Shown here piece by piece: positions 52,949 through 60,988 of a DNA stretch of 64,000 nucleotides. The notes below the pieces were generated by a model. It did not search any database. It saw nothing but the letters and a program-made list of their open reading frames with translations, and was not told where the DNA came from. The DNA lies in assembly GCA_963677085.2 (NCBI GenBank), contig CAXXFH010000004.1, forward strand, positions 1,922,001 through 1,986,000, given 5' to 3'. Every line of letters starts with the position of its first letter. The stretch's first letter is position 1. Source of the DNA: G963677085 sp963677085. GTDB taxonomy: Bacteria; Planctomycetota; Planctomycetia; Pirellulales; Thermoguttaceae. The translations under genes were made by a program, and so were the position numbers.

Positions 52949-54731
52949 ACCGCAGAACCAATTCGAAGCGACCGGCAAACCGGACGACGAGTTCGGCCGT
53001 CTGGCGGTATGCCATCTGGAAGGCACCCTCTCGGCAGACGATGCGGAAACACTTCGCTCGATGCTGGCCGATAATCCAGCCCGGCGCAAAGAGTTCGTCG
53101 CTTTCTGTGTGCATGCCCGGCTGATCGCCTCGCGATTGGGACCAGAGATGGCCGTAGGGCTTGACGATTCAGCGGCGACCAAGGTCGAGCAAGCCTCCGA
53201 GACTCTTGCCGAACAGGCGGTCCCATCGAAACCCGCCCCGCTGCTCGGATTCCTGGGCGACTACTTCGAGCAGGGCCGCGGGTTCTTCTCGAACAACACG
53301 CCGTTTGCCTTGTTGGTTTCCGCCGCCGTAATGGGCACATTACTTACCCTATTGGCCATTTGGGCGGCGCCGAACGTTCGCAACTGGAACAACAAGTCTA
53401 CTACACCTGCCGCAGAATGTCTCTATGTTGCCCGAGTGAGCGAAGCCGTTGACGCGCAATGGAACTACAACCATTCAACGGGGACCTTGGGCGATCGCAT
53501 CGCACCGGATGTACCGCTTGAACTCACCCAAGGCCTTATCCAACTTGAGTTCTCCCAGGGGACCACGGTGATTATCCAAGGCCCGGCGTCGTTTGTCGCT
53601 AAGAGTCAAAACGCAGGTTACTTACAACACGGCACACTGTTAGCCACTGTGCCTAAGCAGGCGATTGGCTTTGCGCTGAAGACGCCACACGCGACGATCA
53701 CCGACCTGGGAACGCAATTCGGTGTTTGGACCGACGAGATACACTCCACCGAGGTAACCGTATTAAAAGGTCTCGTCGAGGTAGCACAGGCCGGTGGCAC
53801 CGCCCAGTCGCCCGCATCCCACAAAGTGGTTGAAGCCGGTTCGTCGGTACAAGTATCGGAAATAGCAATCGAGACGACCGTGGCAGAGTTTCCACAAAAG
53901 CGATTTCGCAACATGCTTTTCGCCATGAGAACGTCGAAACAGGAGGCGTGCGACTTTTCGGTTCACTTCCCACTGGACGAACCGCGCGGCCGCCCCACCG
54001 ATTCCCAGGGCCACATTCGTGGTAGCCGGCTCATTGGTCGCCCCACACAAGGCGCCACCGGCAAGTTCGGCGGGGCTTATGCCTTCAACGAAACCAGCTA
54101 TGAAGGCGACGGAGTGAACCTCACGGCCGCCAGTGCCGTGCGGCCCACCGACGATTTCACCATTACGCTTTGGTTCAATCCGGCCGCTCTTGCCATGACC
54201 AATGTCACTTGGCCTCGGCTGGTCGACTCCAGTGACAGCGACGGCGGCATTGGAGAGGGGCTTCGGCTGATGATTGTCGATTACGAAGGGAACCGCGTGG
54301 TGCGGTCGCTGATCGCCGGTACCGACGGCACGGCCGATGTTTTTGGTAGCGCGGCCCTGCAAGCCGACACCTGGTATTTCGTCGCTTTCCGCTACGACAA
54401 GGAAGACCAGCAACAGCTGACCGTGTTGGCCGAGCAGGCAACAATCGACGCCAGTGTGATCGCCGCCGCGACAGCCAGCAATGCCAACTCTGTCGGAGCT
54501 ATCGTCTATCCCGAGGGAACGGGCGAGGCAACCCGATTGGGAGTCCAGCGTAGCGAGAACGCCACAAGCAACAACTTCTCCGGCCTGATGGACGACGTGG
54601 GATTTTTCAATCACGTCCTCACCGACGCGGAACTGGCCCAGGTGGCCAACTACGGCGTGGCTTCGCTGTTGGAACCGAATACGGAAACCTCGGGCGACGA
54701 TCCTCGTTCGTCGGAAACGCCCAGCAACTAG
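52941..54731 (+). CDS. FecR-type anti-sigma/surface sensor with LamG domain, cassette D
   Basis: 596 residues. Cytoplasmic N-terminal part (LAVCHLEGTLSADDAETLRS; RRKEFVAFCVHARLIASRL), membrane span at ~120-142, FecR domain at ~185-305 (LTQGLIQLEFSQGTTVIIQG; HATITDLGTQFGVWTDEIHS; VTVLKGLVEVA), then a LamG/concanavalin-like module at ~338-575 almost identical to the PEP-CTERM protein at 55972 (13 differences over ~203 residues from GATGKF on). Ends in ~20 polar residues with no anchor. The TAG stop is split by an IS630 insertion that leaves the protein unchanged. Confidence 0.88.
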   Translation: MAEPQNQFEATGKPDDEFGRLAVCHLEGTLSADDAETLRSMLADNPARRKEFVAFCVHARLIASRLGPEMAVGLDDSAATKVEQASETLAEQAVPSKPAPLLGFLGDYFEQGRGFFSNNTPFALLVSAAVMGTLLTLLAIWAAPNVRNWNNKSTTPAAECLYVARVSEAVDAQWNYNHSTGTLGDRIAPDVPLELTQGLIQLEFSQGTTVIIQGPASFVAKSQNAGYLQHGTLLATVPKQAIGFALKTPHATITDLGTQFGVWTDEIHSTEVTVLKGLVEVAQAGGTAQSPASHKVVEAGSSVQVSEIAIETTVAEFPQKRFRNMLFAMRTSKQEACDFSVHFPLDEPRGRPTDSQGHIRGSRLIGRPTQGATGKFGGAYAFNETSYEGDGVNLTAASAVRPTDDFTITLWFNPAALAMTNVTWPRLVDSSDSDGGIGEGLRLMIVDYEGNRVVRSLIAGTDGTADVFGSAALQADTWYFVAFRYDKEDQQQLTVLAEQATIDASVIAAATASNANSVGAIVYPEGTGEATRLGVQRSENATSNNFSGLMDDVGFFNHVLTDAELAQVANYGVASLLEPNTETSGDDPRSSETPSN

Positions 54732-54773
54732 TACGCCTTCCATGAAATTGTTTCCGGTGGTATAAGCACCGGC

Positions 54774-55313
54774 ATGAAGGAACACATTGTACGCCTCAAG
54801 GACGAGGCCCGACAGCATTTGCAGGAGTTGGTGCATACCGGCACGCGATCCGTGCGTGTGGTTCGGCGTGCCTTGATTCTGCTGAAATCAGATGAAGGAT
54901 TCACGGATGAGGAGATTGCCGAACACGTTGGTTGCACGGATCGAACTGTTCGCAGTATGCGTAAACGGTTCTGTACCGGGAGTTTAGAGGAAGCGTTGTA
55001 CGACGCCCCTCGATCCGGTGCTCCGCCCACGTTTACGCCACGGCAGAAGCAGCAAGTCGTGGCGTTGGCTTGCAGCGATCCGCCGGAGGGCCGCGTCCGC
55101 TGGACGCTGGAACTACTCTGCGTGCACGCCGTGAAACGAGGCTTCGTCGATTCGATCAGCAAGAGCGAGGTTGCGTTGTGGCTGAAAGAGCACGACATGA
55201 AGCCATGGCGAAAAAAACATGGTGCATTCCGAGACTCACCGAAGAGTTTCGCGACAGAATGGAGGACGTCCTCGACCAGTATGAAAAGGCGTTCAACCCG
55301 AGAGAACCGTTGA
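54774..55313 (+). CDS. IS630 type b copy 2 transposase orfA (HTH part)
   Basis: 179 residues, same as copy 1. Helix-turn-helix FTDEEIAEHVGCTDRTVRSM. A7 slippery run at 55211-55217 preceded by CATGGCG. Confidence 0.8.
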   Translation: MKEHIVRLKDEARQHLQELVHTGTRSVRVVRRALILLKSDEGFTDEEIAEHVGCTDRTVRSMRKRFCTGSLEEALYDAPRSGAPPTFTPRQKQQVVALACSDPPEGRVRWTLELLCVHAVKRGFVDSISKSEVALWLKEHDMKPWRKKHGAFRDSPKSFATEWRTSSTSMKRRSTRENR

Positions 55314-55885
55314 TTTGCATGGACGAGCAGCCGTATCAACTCCTGGACGATACGTGTCCCTTCAAGCCTGCCGTACCAGGCAAGGCGGCTAAGCAGGACT
55401 ACGAGTATCGTCGTTGCGGCACGTGCAGTATCTTTGTCGCCGTTGAGCCGAATGGTGGCAAACGCTTCGTCCAGGCTCGGCGTCATCGCAAACGGGCCGA
55501 TTTCGCACGATTCGTGCGTGATCTGCTTCAGCGTTATCCCAAGGCTCGTCGGATTCATTTGGTTCTCGACAACCTCAACACGCACAACGAAAAGTCCCTC
55601 ATCGAAACGTTTGACGCTACGAAAGCGAAGCAATCTCTGCGACGCATCGTATGGCACTACACACCCAAGCACGCCAGTTGGCTGAACATGGCAGAAATTG
55701 AAATCTCCGTGTTGACCAAGCAATGCCTCGGGCGACGGATTCCTACAATCGAAGAAGTTCAACGTCATGCGGCGACTTGGGCCCGCGACCGAAATCGCCG
55801 CAAAGCCATAATCGACTGGACCTTCAATAACAACGACGCCCGCCGAGTGTTCCCGGAACTATACCGGAAGAAACTTGCTGGATGA
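55205..55885 (+). CDS. IS630 type b copy 2 transposase orfB (DDE part)
   Basis: 226 residues from ATG 55205, or the continuation of orfA after a -1 slip. DDE residues in LICMDEQPYQLL, IHLVLDNLNTHN and WLNMAEIEISVLT. One residue (Asn in VAVEPNGGKRF) differs from copy 1 (Lys). Confidence 0.82.
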   Translation: MAKKTWCIPRLTEEFRDRMEDVLDQYEKAFNPREPLICMDEQPYQLLDDTCPFKPAVPGKAAKQDYEYRRCGTCSIFVAVEPNGGKRFVQARRHRKRADFARFVRDLLQRYPKARRIHLVLDNLNTHNEKSLIETFDATKAKQSLRRIVWHYTPKHASWLNMAEIEISVLTKQCLGRRIPTIEEVQRHAATWARDRNRRKAIIDWTFNNNDARRVFPELYRKKLAG

Positions 55886-55971
55886 CGTACTAGCACTCAG
55901 ACAACTTGGTAACTTCACCCCCAATACTATTGACCTTGGCTTCTTTTTCAAACTTCTGGAGGAACCACGGA

Positions 55972-56835
55972 ATGTTTAACTGCAAGTCGTTCATCGCAAG
56001 CGTTGTCATGCTGGCCGTGTGGAGCACCAACGCTGAAGCTGAGTTGATCGCACATTTTTCTCTCGACGAAACCAGCGGCAACGCGACGGATTCGACCGGC
56101 AACGTTACCGGCACCACCTTGATCAATAGTCCCGCGCAAGGCGCCACCGGCAAATTCTGCGGGGCCTACGCCTTCAACGAAACGAGCTACGAAGGCGACG
56201 GAGTGAATCTCACGGCCGCCAGTGCCGTGCGTCCCACCGACGATTTCACCATTACGCTTTGGTTCAATCCGGCCGCTCTTGCCATGACCAATGTCACTTG
56301 GCCTCGGCTGGTCGACTCCAGTGACAGCGACGGCGGCATTGGAGAAGGACTTCGGCTGATGATTGTCGATTACGGAGAGAACCGCGTGGTGCGGTCGCTG
56401 ATCGCCGGTACCGAAGGCACGGCGGATGTTTTCAGCAGCCTGGCCCTGCAAACCGACACGTGGTATTTCGTCGCGTTGCGTTACGATAAGGAAGACCAGC
56501 AAGAATTGACTGTGTTGGCCGAGCAGGCAACGATCGACGCCAGTGCGATCGCCGCCGCGACAGCCCGCAATGCCAACTCTGTCGGAGCTATCGTCTATCC
56601 CGAGGGAACGGGCGAGGCAACCCGATTGGGAGTCCAGCGTAGCGAGAACGCCACAAGCAACAACTTCTCCGGCCTGATGGACGACGTGGGTTTCTTCAAT
56701 CATGTGCTTACCGACGCAGAACTGGCCGACGTGGCCACCTACGGCGTGAATCCCGTACCCGAGCCAAGCACTTTGGCCCTATTGGCCATGGGCTTGTTGG
56801 GGATGGGCGTCGTGTGGCGGAAAAAACGGTGCTAA
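55972..56835 (+). CDS. PEP-CTERM LamG protein of cassette D
   Basis: 287 residues; GGAGGA upstream fixes ATG 55972. Signal peptide MFNCKSFIASVVMLAVWSTN, LamG/concanavalin-like domain from ~26 to 258 (IAHFSLDETSGNATDSTGN; TDDFTITLWFNPAALAM; SGLMDDVGFFNHVLTDAELA), then VPEPSTLALLAMGLLGMGVV and a WRKKRC end. The LamG domain is a near copy of the outer module of the FecR protein just upstream. Such domains often bind glycans; here the ligand is unknown. Confidence 0.87.
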   Translation: MFNCKSFIASVVMLAVWSTNAEAELIAHFSLDETSGNATDSTGNVTGTTLINSPAQGATGKFCGAYAFNETSYEGDGVNLTAASAVRPTDDFTITLWFNPAALAMTNVTWPRLVDSSDSDGGIGEGLRLMIVDYGENRVVRSLIAGTEGTADVFSSLALQTDTWYFVALRYDKEDQQELTVLAEQATIDASAIAAATARNANSVGAIVYPEGTGEATRLGVQRSENATSNNFSGLMDDVGFFNHVLTDAELADVATYGVNPVPEPSTLALLAMGLLGMGVVWRKKRC

Positions 56836-57032
56836 TGACCGACCCTTTCATCGTGCGTCAATAGCCCGAACGATTCCGTTGGTCATTGGTGCTTGATGCT
56901 TCCTTGGTCCTTGAAGCTTGGCATTCGGATTTACATGGAACGCCACATACCTGCCAAGCAGCAAGTGGCACTCAACTCGTTACTCCAAGATAATGGCAGA
57001 GCATCAAACCGTTTGACACCGGGATAAATGAA

Positions 57033-58052
57033 ATGAACGGCAGAAACGTCACTGCATGGATTTGGCCAAGAAACGGTCATGTGATTCGCTCTAGCCACGC
57101 GAAACGTGGATTCACCCTGGTTGAACTTTTAGTGGTCATTGCGATCATCGGCATCCTCATCGGCCTTTTGCTGCCGGCCGTGCAGAGTGCCCGAGAGGCT
57201 GCGCGTAACCTGCAATGCCTCAACCACCTGAAGAACCTCGGCTTGGCCGCACAAAACCATCATCAGGCACACGGTTCTTTCCCTAGTGGCGGCTGGGGGC
57301 ATCGCTGGGTAGGCGACTCCGAAATGGGGTTCGGCCGCAGTCAGCCGGGCGGATGGATCTTTAGCCTGCTGCCTTACGTCGAACAGGAAAGCCTGCACCG
57401 ACTCGGAGCCGGCCTGCCGGACGCCGACAAACTGGCCGCCCACACGCAAGTCGTCCAAACCCCGCTGAATATCGTCCACTGCCCCAGCCGCCGTGCTCCG
57501 CAGCTATATCCGTACAACCCTGGCACGTTGGACGGAAATATACCACATAACGCGAACAAGGCCGACCCAATCGCCAAAAGCGACTACTGCGCCAATGCCG
57601 GCGGCAACTATACCGGCTATGTCAGCGGTCCCACAACGATTTCGTCTTGGGAAACCTACGCCTTTCCTACAGACCTTAGCGGGACAGTCTACGCTGCAAG
57701 CGAGGTCTCGATGGCCATGATTCGCGATGGTACGACCCACACGCTGTTGTTCGGCGAAAAGAAACTGAACCCCGACCGCTACACCACCTGGGAAGGCGGC
57801 GGCGATTCCCAAAGCATGTACATCGGCCACGACAGCGACGTGCTGCGATGGGCCGGACCCGACGCCCCACTGAGTCGCGATCGCCAGGGTGAAACCGGCG
57901 ATCTCTCCTTCGGCGGCCCTCATCCCGGCGGCTGCAACTTCGTCTTCTGCGACGGTTCGGTCCGCTCGGTCAGCTACTCGATCGACGTTGAAACCTACGG
58001 CCGACTTGGCAATCGAGCCGATGGGGAAGTGGTCGACAGCAGTACGTTCTAG
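57033..58052 (+). CDS. DUF1559 prepilin-like protein of cassette D
   Basis: 339 residues. KRGFTLVELLVVIAIIGILI is the prepilin helix at ~25-50; HPGGCNFVFCDGSVRSVSYS gives H-X9-DG. It is clearly closest to the cassette B copy (SFPSGGWGHRWVGDSEMGFG against FFPSGGWGWRWVGDPDMGFG; both end VVDSSxF). 197 bp after the PEP-CTERM gene. Confidence 0.9.
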   Translation: MNGRNVTAWIWPRNGHVIRSSHAKRGFTLVELLVVIAIIGILIGLLLPAVQSAREAARNLQCLNHLKNLGLAAQNHHQAHGSFPSGGWGHRWVGDSEMGFGRSQPGGWIFSLLPYVEQESLHRLGAGLPDADKLAAHTQVVQTPLNIVHCPSRRAPQLYPYNPGTLDGNIPHNANKADPIAKSDYCANAGGNYTGYVSGPTTISSWETYAFPTDLSGTVYAASEVSMAMIRDGTTHTLLFGEKKLNPDRYTTWEGGGDSQSMYIGHDSDVLRWAGPDAPLSRDRQGETGDLSFGGPHPGGCNFVFCDGSVRSVSYSIDVETYGRLGNRADGEVVDSSTF

Positions 58053-58154
58053 AGTCTTACCCTGCAACTTCCGCGCACGGTGCACGCATGTTAGCGACCA
58101 TCGGGAGCGGGCCGTTCATAAGTCGGTATCCCCTATTCCGTTGCGGTCGTACCG

Positions 58155-58264
58155 CATTAGGATCGACGGACAAATAACTTACCGATTTGCCGAGCTGTGC
58201 TTCGCCACAGCCCTCGCGTTTTGCCGTGGAAGACGGCAAGTTGTTTTTCGGCCCGTCTTTAGCC
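58155..58264. repeat. structured ~110-bp repeat, copy 2
   Basis: Counterpart of 18926-19034. Hairpins GCTGTG-CTTCGC-CACAGC and TTGCCGT-GGAAG-ACGGCAA keep pairing although bases differ from copy 1. The rest of the gap 58265-58776 shows no gene. Confidence 0.55.
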
Positions 58265-58776
58265 CATACGCCATTTCGGCAAGTGGACCTTCTCTTTTTG
58301 CCAGATTGTCGACCGTTAAATCGACAAGTTTTCCACCGGTATTGGCCCCCCCAATCGATACAATGGCCGACCGGATATGACAAGCTAAGTACTCCCCAAG
58401 GGCCACGCGATATGCGTTTTGCTGAGGATTTGTTAGCGTTTGGCATCTCGACAGTTAGCCCTCAGTTAGAAAAAAGATCTAGACGATAATCATTTTATCA
58501 CCGAGAGTTAGCATCCGTTTGCTGAGAGCCACAGCACGATCCGGGCAGGCCCCACGAACAGCAGCCCCCCCATGCGGAGCCTCTCACCAACCACCCATCA
58601 TGGCCGCTAACTGCGCGATTTCTCTTATTCAAGCCTTTCAGCAAACCAATTGCGCGTCGTTGCCGACGATGGTGTCGCCGCAGCCCGTCCGATATAATGA
58701 GGTGTTAGTTCACAATTCTCACGGGCCGCGAACGGACTCGGCACAATGGCCTATTGCTCGGGCAACTTCTCCATCA

Positions 58777-60105
58777 ATGGCATCTGCCGACCGAAGCTAC
58801 CGACTGCTGGCTGCCAAGTTTCTGGGCAAGCACACCAAAGCGCTGGCCGCACAACTCGACGGCGTCTGCCTCGCCGACGACATCGAGTGCGTTCATCAGG
58901 CCCGGGTGGCGTCGCGCCGTCTGCGGGCGGCGTTGCGGATGTTTTCGCAATGCTTTCCCGACGATCAGATTAAGCGCTGGCGAAAGCAAATCCGTAAGAT
59001 CACTTCCGGTCTTGGCGATGCCCGCGATAAAGACGTCCAGATCGAACACCTCGTGGCCAAGCTCCACGAAGTGCAAGATCCGATCTGCTGCCCTGGAATT
59101 GCGCGACTCTTGGTTCGCACGGAACAATCGCGAGAACGGCTGCAACCGCAAGTGGTCAAGGCGGTCGAACAACTCGCCCATAGCGGATTGATCGATGACC
59201 TCCTCGCTACGAGCAAGAAGATAAAAGCCAAGGGCAAGGCGAAGCATCTCGACATCCGAAGTCCGTACGCCTACGCCCAGTGTGAAGAGCATATTCTTTC
59301 GTGTCTGGATGAACTGCTTCGCTATCAACACTCCCTGGCCGATGCCACGCAGGTTCAACAGCATCACGCCATGCGGATTGCGGGCAAGCGTCTGCGTTAT
59401 ACGGTAGAAATCGCCAAGCCCGTATACCGAGGCCAGTTGGATTCGTCAATCGAGGTCGTGCGCGAGATTCAGGACCTTTTGGGCGACATCCACGATTGCG
59501 ACGTCTGGCTCGACCATCTCGACGAATTCGCCGCGCAAGAGCGGAAGCTGATCGGCCGGAATTTCGGCAACGATCGCCCTTTTGCCCGACTGGCTCCAGG
59601 GATCGAGTATTTGCGCGATCAACGTCGTCGGCAGCGCAAGGCAGTTTTCGACAAACTCGCCCTGCATTGGCATCAACTGGAAGAACAGGCAGTATGGGAC
59701 CATCTGGCCGACGTGGTTCGCGCCCGGGGCAAGCAACCGGAGCACGCGCGGCCGACCGCCGGCGGTGTGGTCTCTGACGAGAATGCGGTGCCGAAGAAGG
59801 AAAACGTAGCCAAGAACGGATCCGGCGCGAGAGGGGCTACCACGACGACGAGCGACATGGCGGCAAAACTGGCCGCAACCGCCCACACGACGACAACACT
59901 GATTGCGCCGAAACCAGCCACCACCAAACAGGCTGCGGCAACCGACCAATTTGCCGCCAACGAGACATTGGTCTCCCAGTGGCAACATCTCAACGAGTCG
60001 GCTACTCCTCAACATGTTCCCCAACACCGGGCTGCTACCCTCGATCCGTCGACAAAGACGCAAAGCACCCGACGTACTAAACCATCGGGACCGACAAGCC
60101 GATGA
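58777..60105 (+). CDS. CHAD domain protein
   Basis: 442 residues from ATG 58777 (MASADRSYRLLAAKFLGKHT); upstream in-frame starts exist (58669, 58519) and the choice is uncertain. The CHAD helical domain fills residues ~10-310 with its conserved basic blocks: VHQARVASRRLRAALRMF, LGDARDKDVQIEHL, HHAMRIAGKRLRYTVEI and LLGDIHDCDVWLDHLDE. These bind polyphosphate. The last ~120 residues are low-complexity, rich in Ala, Thr and Lys. It overlaps the next gene by 4 bp (ATGA) and belongs to a polyphosphate gene set. Confidence 0.85.
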   Translation: MASADRSYRLLAAKFLGKHTKALAAQLDGVCLADDIECVHQARVASRRLRAALRMFSQCFPDDQIKRWRKQIRKITSGLGDARDKDVQIEHLVAKLHEVQDPICCPGIARLLVRTEQSRERLQPQVVKAVEQLAHSGLIDDLLATSKKIKAKGKAKHLDIRSPYAYAQCEEHILSCLDELLRYQHSLADATQVQQHHAMRIAGKRLRYTVEIAKPVYRGQLDSSIEVVREIQDLLGDIHDCDVWLDHLDEFAAQERKLIGRNFGNDRPFARLAPGIEYLRDQRRRQRKAVFDKLALHWHQLEEQAVWDHLADVVRARGKQPEHARPTAGGVVSDENAVPKKENVAKNGSGARGATTTTSDMAAKLAATAHTTTTLIAPKPATTKQAAATDQFAANETLVSQWQHLNESATPQHVPQHRAATLDPSTKTQSTRRTKPSGPTSR

Positions 60106-60899
60106 GGGTGGCTTTGCTGGCCGATGTGCATGGCAATCTGCCGGCCTTGGAAGCCGTGTTGGCCGAGGCGCGTCACGAAAACGTCGACGGCTGTTGGAAC
60201 CTCGGCGATCTGGTCGGCTACGGTCCTTTTCCCGAAGAAACCGTTTGTCGACTGCGTGCCGAGGGGGTCGTTAGCATTCGGGGCAACTACGACCGCAAAG
60301 TGCTCGCCTTCCCCCGCAAACAGCGGTCGTGGCGCAAACGCAAGGCCCCGCAGAAGTACTTCGCCTTTCGCTGGGCGTACGAGCAGCTTAGCGTCTCGTC
60401 GCGCGACTATCTGGCCAACCTGCCTGCACAACGTTCCATCCGCGCCGGTGGCTTGCGTCTGCTGCTGACGCACGGCAGCCCGACGGCCGACGACGAGGCC
60501 CTTGCGCCCGATACCCCACCGTCGCGGCTGGCACAGTTGGCTCGGTTGGCCAAGGTCGATGTGATCGCGTGTGGCCACTCGCACTTCCCATTTCTGGCCG
60601 AGGCCGCCGGCACCCAGTTCGTCAATCCCGGAAGCGTGGGACGCCCGGAGGGCAACGATCCTCGGGCAAGCTGGGCACTTATGGAGCTAAATGCAGGAAA
60701 CATGGCGATTCAACTTCGCCGCACACCCTACAACATCGCCCGCGTGGTACGCGAGGTACATCGCCGGGGCCTGCCCGGGGAGTTTGCTCAAATGTTTCGG
60801 CTCGGGAAGAACTTGGCGGCCGTTTACGACGAAGGTTCGTCGAGCAGCGATGCAAACCCGCCCGCCAAACGGCTGATTACCCGCCACCCGGCCCCTTGA
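60102..60899 (+). CDS. metallophosphoesterase (YfcE-like calcineurin superfamily)
   Basis: 265 residues. Metal-binding motifs: MRVALLADVHGNLPALEAV (DxH), WNLGDLVGYGP (GD), IRGNYDRKV (GN.D), LLTHGSP (H) and CGHSHFPF (GHSH), so the di-metal site is complete. The C-terminal ~50 residues are variable. Translationally coupled to the CHAD gene. It hydrolyses a phosphoester; whether polyphosphate-related is inferred from position only. Confidence 0.88.
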   Translation: MRVALLADVHGNLPALEAVLAEARHENVDGCWNLGDLVGYGPFPEETVCRLRAEGVVSIRGNYDRKVLAFPRKQRSWRKRKAPQKYFAFRWAYEQLSVSSRDYLANLPAQRSIRAGGLRLLLTHGSPTADDEALAPDTPPSRLAQLARLAKVDVIACGHSHFPFLAEAAGTQFVNPGSVGRPEGNDPRASWALMELNAGNMAIQLRRTPYNIARVVREVHRRGLPGEFAQMFRLGKNLAAVYDEGSSSSDANPPAKRLITRHPAP

Positions 60900-60988
60900 C
60901 CGGCATGTTCCGATGGAAACAATGAAGGTTTGGGAATCGGTCAGATTTTTTTTCGGCAGGCAGCTCCCCCTTTACTCAATCGTCAACC

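Larger units (their letters stand above)
54731..55890. mobile_element. IS630-family insertion sequence, type b, copy 2 (plus)
   Basis: 1160 bp; same ends as 42510-43669. TA flanks at 54729-54730 and 55891-55892, target CTAG. The first base of the element (G) completes the TAG stop of the FecR gene. It separates FecR from its PEP-CTERM partner, which would otherwise lie about 80 bp downstream. Confidence 0.92.
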
